Assembly: GCA_036272195.1 (NCBI GenBank)
Contig: DATAZE010000035.1
Coordinates: 130,312-194,311, forward strand
Source: DASXHY01 sp036272195
GTDB taxonomy: Bacteria > Verrucomicrobiota > Verrucomicrobiia > Limisphaerales > DASXHY01
Length of the DNA: 64,000 nucleotides
Direction of reading: 5' to 3'
Part shown: one piece after another, positions 59,831 to 64,000 of the stretch
How the letters are laid out: each line of letters begins with the position of its first letter
Position numbering within the stretch: the stretch's first letter is position 1
Made by a program: the position numbers and the translations under genes
The notes under the pieces: generated by a model
Seen by the model: only the letters and a program-made list of their open reading frames with translations
The model's database searches: none
What the model was told of the DNA's origin: nothing

Positions 59831-59896
59831 CAACGCCGCCGCGATGGCGTATGTGGATACGGCGGGCGAAGAGTTTGATGGGGAAAGTTGAAGTAA
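59831..59896. repeat. Right direct repeat: decayed copy of the TPR gene 3' end
   Basis: Same orientation as 54979-55041, including GGCGGGCGAAGAGTTTGATG and the GTTGAAGTAA tail. Several base changes and small indels break the frame (the codons read QRRRDGVCGYGGRRV then stop). It begins 9 bases after the hicA stop codon and marks the right edge of the island. Confidence 0.82.
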
Positions 59897-59970
59897 TGCT
59901 TCCATCGTGAATTTGTCCGCCGGGCCGACTGTGGACGCCGTTTGCAAGAGACTACCAAAACGAGTGTTGA

Positions 59971-60495
59971 ATGAATATGGACTTTAAAACCCTCGCCTTT
60001 TTCGCGCTTGTTTTAAACGGTGGTTTGTTCGGTTGCTCGACAAACATCCCGAACCAGCCTGCCGGCCTGCCACTCGGTTACCACAACTCGCAATATGATT
60101 TCAGATTTTTCCTGCCGGCCGCGTGGAAAGGGTATTCGGTTATCACGCAGCAATGGAAGGATGACGCGCATTTGTCGGAAAAGAACGCGGATATGGCGTC
60201 GGCGCATGGACCAATAATTGTATTACGCAATCCACAATGGAAAACGAACGATTTGTATCAGGACATTCCGATTTATATTTTTACGCGGCAACAATGGGAG
60301 GACATTCACCTTGGTAACTATGACGCCGTGGGCGCTGGTGGTATCATTTATGAACTTTGGCATGATGACAAATATGTTTTTGGCATCCATAGCCGTTACC
60401 ATGCAGATGACTCTGTGAATGGCTGGAAGGAAGCCGAAGATATTGTTCGTCAGAATTGCGCCGCACATCCTGAACCGCATTTGCACGATACATAA
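59971..60495 (+). CDS. Hypothetical lipoprotein
   Basis: 174 residues. A signal peptide (LAFFALVLNGGLFGCS) has a lipobox LFGC near residue 22. The mature part (LPLGYHNSQYDFRFFLPAAW, KGYSVITQQWKDDAHLSEKN, then IIVLRNPQWKTNDLYQDIPIY) looks like a small alpha/beta domain with many aromatic and His residues. No family was recognised. A Met two codons later is an alternative start. Confidence 0.7.
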   Translation: MNMDFKTLAFFALVLNGGLFGCSTNIPNQPAGLPLGYHNSQYDFRFFLPAAWKGYSVITQQWKDDAHLSEKNADMASAHGPIIVLRNPQWKTNDLYQDIPIYIFTRQQWEDIHLGNYDAVGAGGIIYELWHDDKYVFGIHSRYHADDSVNGWKEAEDIVRQNCAAHPEPHLHDT

Positions 60496-60584
60496 AAACG
60501 AAACCCATCCTTTTCCTTACGCTCCTTTTGAGCGGTGGCTTATTCGGCCGTTCCTTGAATCATCCGGTTTCATCCGCGATTTGA
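60492..60584 (+). pseudogene. Degenerate signal-peptide remnant
   Basis: The frame AKTKPILFLTLLLSGGLFG-like (read KTKPILFLTLLLSGGLFGRS, then LNHPVSSAI and stop) follows the lipoprotein gene but lacks an ATG and has Arg where a lipobox Cys would be. It resembles the signal peptide of that gene (LNGGLFGCS). It is probably the remains of a paralogue. Confidence 0.4.
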
Positions 60585-60675
60585 ATTGCAACGCGTTGCC
60601 CAATGCACAAAACCAATTAACCCGTGCAGAAAATGGGGTAGCGCGGCTTAACGTTTCCTTTTACTCTTGCAGCCG

Positions 60676-61932
60676 ATGAAAACGATTCAAGCGGAAGCCG
60701 GCCAGATCCCCTTCGCGAAGCAGATTGAGGAGATCGTGATGTCCACGCCGGTCATCGACATTCATACCCATCTTTACGAACCGGTTTTCAAGGACCTCCT
60801 GCTGTGCGGCATCGATGAATTGCTCACGTATCATTACCTCGTCGCTGAGGTTTTCCGCTATCTCGACATGCCGTACGATAAGTTCTGGGCGATGTCCAAG
60901 ACGCAGCAGGCGGACTTGATCTGGGACCAGCTTTTCCTCCAACACTCGCCGGTTTCCGAAGCGTGTCGCGGCGTGCTCACGACGCTCCAGGCGCTCGGTC
61001 TCGATGTGAAAAAACGCGACCTGCCGGCGCTGCGAAAATGGTTCGCGGGCCAGGAAGTGGACGGCTACATCACGCGTTGCATGGAACTGGCGGGGTTGAG
61101 CAAAATCCACATGACCAATTCGCCGTTCGACGATTTGGAACGGCCCACGTGGGAAAAAGGTTTTACGCGTGACAGCCGTTTCACAGCGTGCCTGCGCATT
61201 GACCCGCTGTTTTTGTGGTGGCCAGAAGCCGGGCCGAAACTGGGAAAATGGGGCTACAATGTGGACATGGGCACGCCCGGGGCGAAGTTCTTTGACGAAA
61301 TCCGCCGGTTTCTCGCCGATTGGGCGAAGAAAATGAACGCGCGTTACGTGATGGCGTCCATTCCGCCCGATTACAAGTTCCCGGATAAAAACATCAGCGC
61401 GCAAATCGTGGAGAAAGCGATTTTGCCGTTTTGTCGCGAGCATGGGTTGCCACTGGCGCTCATGCCGGGCGTGCGACGCCAGATCAATCCGCAATTGCGG
61501 CTGGCCGGTGATGGTGTCGGCCTGAGCAACCTCGAGACGATTCAAAATCTTTGCGCGCAATTCCCGGACAATAAATTTCTCACGACGGTGCTCGCGCGCG
61601 AGAACCAGCATGAGTTGTGCGTGCTGGCGCGGAAATTCCGCAACCTGCACATCTTCGGCTGCTGGTGGTTTACGAATGTGCCGCTCATCATCAATGAAAT
61701 GACGCGGATGCGCCTTGAGTTGGTTGGGCTCAGCATCACGCCGCAGCATTCGGACGCGCGCGTGCTGGACCAGATCATTTACAAGTGGACGCACTCGCGG
61801 CGCATCATCGCGCAGGTGTTGGTCGAGAAATACGCGGACCTGGCGCAAACCGGCTGGCAAGTGAGCCGCGAGGAAGTGCAACGGGACGTGAAGGATTTGT
61901 TTGGTGGGGCGTTCGAGCGGTTTTGCGGGTAA
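60676..61932 (+). CDS. Glucuronate-isomerase-like amidohydrolase
   Basis: 418 residues from the ATG at 60676. It belongs to the metal-dependent hydrolase/uronate isomerase fold: STPVIDIHTHLYEPVFKDLL gives the first metal site HxH, followed by GIDELLTYHYLVAEVFR as in UxaC, and later LRLAGDGVGLSNLETIQ and HIFGCWWFTNVPLIINEMT. UxaC converts glucuronate or galacturonate to fructuronate or tagaturonate. This protein is somewhat shorter than classical UxaC (about 470), so an unproven relative is safer. It would fit the GH105/DUF4861 pectin-type genes elsewhere in the window. Confidence 0.82.
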   Translation: MKTIQAEAGQIPFAKQIEEIVMSTPVIDIHTHLYEPVFKDLLLCGIDELLTYHYLVAEVFRYLDMPYDKFWAMSKTQQADLIWDQLFLQHSPVSEACRGVLTTLQALGLDVKKRDLPALRKWFAGQEVDGYITRCMELAGLSKIHMTNSPFDDLERPTWEKGFTRDSRFTACLRIDPLFLWWPEAGPKLGKWGYNVDMGTPGAKFFDEIRRFLADWAKKMNARYVMASIPPDYKFPDKNISAQIVEKAILPFCREHGLPLALMPGVRRQINPQLRLAGDGVGLSNLETIQNLCAQFPDNKFLTTVLARENQHELCVLARKFRNLHIFGCWWFTNVPLIINEMTRMRLELVGLSITPQHSDARVLDQIIYKWTHSRRIIAQVLVEKYADLAQTGWQVSREEVQRDVKDLFGGAFERFCG

Positions 61933-61947
61933 GTGGATAGAACTAAA

Positions 61948-62196
61948 ATGGTGACGATTGAGATTGTCGGTTGGAGAGATTTCGTCGGTGGGACAGGCTG
62001 GGATCCGCATGCCAAATCCGAACTTAGACGACGGCTTCGTAGCGGAGTGGTCGCGTCCATCCACGACATAAAACGTTTGGCTAGGAAAATCCATGCTCGT
62101 GAGCTGGTGTCTTTACACAATGTTCGCGAAGAAGCAGTTCTTGGCGTGACGCAAATTCTTCAGACAACAGGCGCCGAAATCCGTGTAAAACTGTAG
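61948..62196 (+). CDS. Stand-alone domain resembling the ribosomal L7/L12 C-terminal domain
   Basis: 82 residues from the ATG at 61948 (a GTG five codons earlier is also open). The second half (SIHDIKRLARKIHARELVSL, then HNVREEAVLGVTQILQTTGA and EIRVKL) follows the pattern of the L7/L12 C-terminal domain, where 'iKEAK.Lv' and 'eeA..i...L...GA.v.l' are conserved. Proteins of this size with only that domain exist outside the ribosome, without known function. The match is by pattern only. Confidence 0.55.
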   Translation: MVTIEIVGWRDFVGGTGWDPHAKSELRRRLRSGVVASIHDIKRLARKIHARELVSLHNVREEAVLGVTQILQTTGAEIRVKL

Positions 62197-62295
62197 GAGG
62201 GCTATAGTGAACGAATTATTAAGAAGTGGCCGAAGCGTTAGAACGGCATTCGATAAGAATTCCTCGTCCGCTTCAGGATGAAGCTGGACTTTCAA
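62197..62295 (-). pseudogene. Truncated RelE/ParE-type toxin
   Basis: It begins with TTG overlapping the antitoxin stop. KVQLHPEADEEFL is typical of the start of ParE/RelE toxins, but the toxin pattern ends after about 13 residues and only 99 bases remain before the convergent gene. The original toxin of about 95 residues is therefore missing. Confidence 0.6.
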
Positions 62296-62525
62296 AATCC
62301 GGCAGCTTTGCGGGCGCGGGCCAGCGATTCTTCGAGTGGAACACCTTTAACCTTCCCCGTTTCCATTTCCTGGATGCGTCGGTCAATTTCCTTTTTCCAT
62401 GATTGACCGACTGACGGTTCAATGCCGCCGTGCCGAGTGATCATGATGCGATCAATCAATTCAGCCACGGTTTCCGGCGGCATTTCGCGCGTCTCTTCGA
62501 CGATTTGATCAATCGAAATTGGCAT
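62292..62525 (-). CDS. Addiction-module antitoxin-like protein
   Basis: 77 residues from the Met at 62525 (MPISIDQIVEETREMPPETV). The C-terminal part (IDRRIQEMETGKVKGVPLEE, then SLARARKAAGF) matches the short 'addiction module component' family of putative antitoxins, which stand before RelE/ParE toxin genes. Here the toxin that follows is truncated, so this is an orphan antitoxin. Confidence 0.75.
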   Translation of the reverse strand: MPISIDQIVEETREMPPETVAELIDRIMITRHGGIEPSVGQSWKKEIDRRIQEMETGKVKGVPLEESLARARKAAGF

Positions 62526-62584
62526 ACTCTGAGTGTGGCTTATTCGAGACATTTTTACAAATTTGGTTATAGTCTCGTTATCTC

Positions 62585-62655
62585 GTAACAGCCGACGTGA
62601 GGAGGCTCCTGCTTGTTCCCCGAAAAATTTAGAGCCTCCTCACGTCGGCTGCTAC
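62585..62655. repeat. 24-bp inverted repeat of the GTAGCAGCCGACGT family
   Basis: GTAACAGCCGACGTGAGGAG and four more bases (62585-62608) are complementary to 62632-62655 with one mismatch. Related arms are at 37151-37175 and 53492-53515. It lies between the antitoxin gene and der. Confidence 0.85.
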
Positions 62656-62714
62656 GGGTTGGGGATTGTAGTTTTACTCTTCCGCTTCGACGCAAACTGC
62701 CCCATGCTGGTAGC

Positions 62715-64000
62715 GTGTCTGATTTAATTGCCATCGTCGGCCGGCCTAATGTCGGCAAGTCCGCGCTGTTCAACCGCATCGTCGGGCGGCGCATTGCCAT
62801 CGTGCATGACCAGCCGGGCGTCACGCGCGACCGCGTGATGGCGGAGGCAGAATGGCGCGGGCGGCCATTCACGCTGGTGGACACGGGCGGCATCGGTTTG
62901 TTGCGACGGGAAAAGGCCACGGACGTCATCACCAAGGCGGCCATCGAGCAGGTCAATCTCGCGCTGGATGCCGCAAGCGTGATTATTCTCGTCGTGAACG
63001 TGCAGGAGGGAATTGTCCCGTTGGATCGCGAGGTTGCGCAACGCTTGCGAACAAGCGGGAAGCCCGTCCTGCTCGCGGTCAACAAGGTGGACACCGCGCG
63101 CGCGGAGTCGGGCGTGCCGGAATTCACCGGGCTTGGCTTTGATAAAATCCTGCCGGTGACGGCCATTCATGGCGAAGGCATTGAAACTTTGATGGATGCA
63201 GCCGTAGCTTTGCTGCCTGTCCAAAGTCCAAAGCCCGAAGTCCAAAGCCTCGAAGGCGAACCGACTGAGGACTCGGGACTGAAGACTGTGGATCCAGCGT
63301 TAAAACTGGCCATCGTGGGGCGGCCGAATGTCGGGAAGTCTTCCATCATCAACAATTTGACCAAATCCGAGCGGGTGATTGTGAGCCCGATTCCCGGCAC
63401 GACGCGCGATGCGGTGGACGTGCCCTTTGAAGTCGAGACGGATGGCGTGCGGCAGAAATACATTTTGATTGATACCGCCGGAATGCGCAAAGCGCGCAGC
63501 GTGAATGATTCCATCGAGTTTTTCAGCGTGAAGCGCTCGGAGGATTCCATCGCGCGCTGCGATATTGCGGTGCTGGTGATTGACGCGGAGGAGGGGATCA
63601 CCGAGCAAGACAAAAAAATTGCGGACAAGATCGTGGAAGAGCGCCGGGCGTGCATCGTGGTCATCAATAAATGGGACCTGATGGAACAATCCGTGCGCAC
63701 GGCGCGCGAGGAGGAAATTGAACGGCGAAATGAAGGTTCCGCCAAGCACGCCCCGAACGTGATGACTACGCTGGCGGAATTCGGCGAGTGGGTGCAGGAG
63801 AAATTGTTTTTCCTGGATTACGCGCCCGTGATTTTCACTTCCGCGAAATCGGGTTTTCAATTGGAACGGTTGCTGGAGGCAGTGCGGTATGTGGCGGCGC
63901 AGTTGCAGCAGAAAATTCCGACGGCGATTTTGAATCGCACACTGCAGGACGCCGTGGAGCGTCGGCAGCCGGTCAGCTCGGTTGGGCATCGGTTGAAATT
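62715..64000 (+). CDS. der: Ribosome-assembly GTPase Der (EngA), 3' end outside window
   Basis: The frame is open from the GTG at 62715 to the end of the window (428 codons). Two G domains are present: GRPNVGKSALFN, DTGGIG and NKVD in the first, then GRPNVGKSSIIN, DTAGMRK and NKWD in the second. This tandem is unique to Der, which acts in assembly of the 50S subunit. The C-terminal KH-like domain has started. The linker between the G domains is lengthened by VQSPKPEVQSLEGEPTEDSG and a few more residues (about 63219-63297). Its DNA contains three copies of GTCCAAAG and resembles an intergenic repeat. GTG is chosen because it directly begins the family's MSDLIAIVGRPNVGKS-type start. Confidence 0.95.
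   Translation, partial: MSDLIAIVGRPNVGKSALFNRIVGRRIAIVHDQPGVTRDRVMAEAEWRGRPFTLVDTGGIGLLRREKATDVITKAAIEQVNLALDAASVIILVVNVQEGIVPLDREVAQRLRTSGKPVLLAVNKVDTARAESGVPEFTGLGFDKILPVTAIHGEGIETLMDAAVALLPVQSPKPEVQSLEGEPTEDSGLKTVDPALKLAIVGRPNVGKSSIINNLTKSERVIVSPIPGTTRDAVDVPFEVETDGVRQKYILIDTAGMRKARSVNDSIEFFSVKRSEDSIARCDIAVLVIDAEEGITEQDKKIADKIVEERRACIVVINKWDLMEQSVRTAREEEIERRNEGSAKHAPNVMTTLAEFGEWVQEKLFFLDYAPVIFTSAKSGFQLERLLEAVRYVAAQLQQKIPTAILNRTLQDAVERRQPVSSVGHRLK

Noticed and set aside
60661..62094. 477-codon open frame antisense to the glucuronate-isomerase-like gene
   Set aside because: Arg/His-rich shadow translation without motifs, opposite a recognised enzyme.

Overview
The window looks like chromosomal DNA of a Gram-negative, heterotrophic bacterium, most plausibly a Verrucomicrobiota member of the Pedosphaera/Limisphaera kind. 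This is inference from gene content: OpgG/OpgH periplasmic glucan synthesis, many signal-peptide proteins with a 'TNL..W....FFRV/FYRL' C-terminal module, glycoside hydrolases (GH2, GH105 with DUF4861), an S46 peptidase, XdhC, and very many intergenic palindromes with a REP-associated transposase. No rRNA, CRISPR array, integrase or conjugation gene was seen. One tRNA (Gly, CCC) is present.

Layout. 0-4 kb: 3' part of an RHS-repeat protein with a nuclease-like tip, and a downstream gene in the position of an immunity gene. 4-17.9 kb: GH2 hydrolase, MFS exporter, two-domain thioredoxin-like protein, DUF192 lipoprotein, nadE, secreted protein, hemL, GNAT, release-factor-like GGQ protein, class I aldolase, lytic transglycosylase. 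18.3-19.8 kb: gene remnant cut by a REP-associated transposase element with 19-bp terminal inverted repeats. 20-24.8 kb: opgG, an unknown membrane protein, opgH, tRNA-Gly. 25-30.3 kb: broken WD40 gene, secreted protein, PadR regulator with a clear operator/promoter coupled to a CcsA-like membrane protein, luciferase-like oxidoreductase, frameshifted FAD monooxygenase. 30.6-37.1 kb: three large surface or secreted proteins, including a YadA-head-like/S74 chaperone protein and a protein of about 16 'WA..DP.AA' repeats. 37.2-46.7 kb: DUF1573-cytochrome c fusion, XdhC, GAF protein, thrS with an apparent leader-peptide attenuator, DsbA-like protein, S46 peptidase, small envelope proteins. 46.8-55 kb: GH105/DUF4861 pair, mgtE, PoxB-like TPP enzyme, DJ-1/PfpI protein, TPR protein. 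55-59.9 kb: accessory island. 60-64 kb: lipoprotein, glucuronate-isomerase-like enzyme, L7/L12-like domain, orphan antitoxin with truncated toxin, der (cut by the window end).

The two most interesting structures are these. (1) The thrS leader at 40386-40520: a promoter, an 11-residue peptide with three consecutive Thr codons, and mutually exclusive hairpins ending in a T-rich terminator. This is a textbook ribosome-mediated attenuator, here on an aminoacyl-tRNA synthetase. (2) The 55.0-59.9 kb island. It is flanked by a direct duplication of the 3' end of the TPR gene and contains a perfect 21-bp inverted-repeat pair. It carries an XRE-ImmA/IrrE metallopeptidase, an unknown 169-aa partner, an IS1-type DDE transposase, an SDH-type Clp-fold serine protease with a coupled 71-aa partner, and hicBA. 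A defence or stress role is inference only.

Palindromic intergenic elements are so frequent that they appear to serve as terminators between convergent genes. They have also entered coding sequence (opgG N-terminus, der linker).
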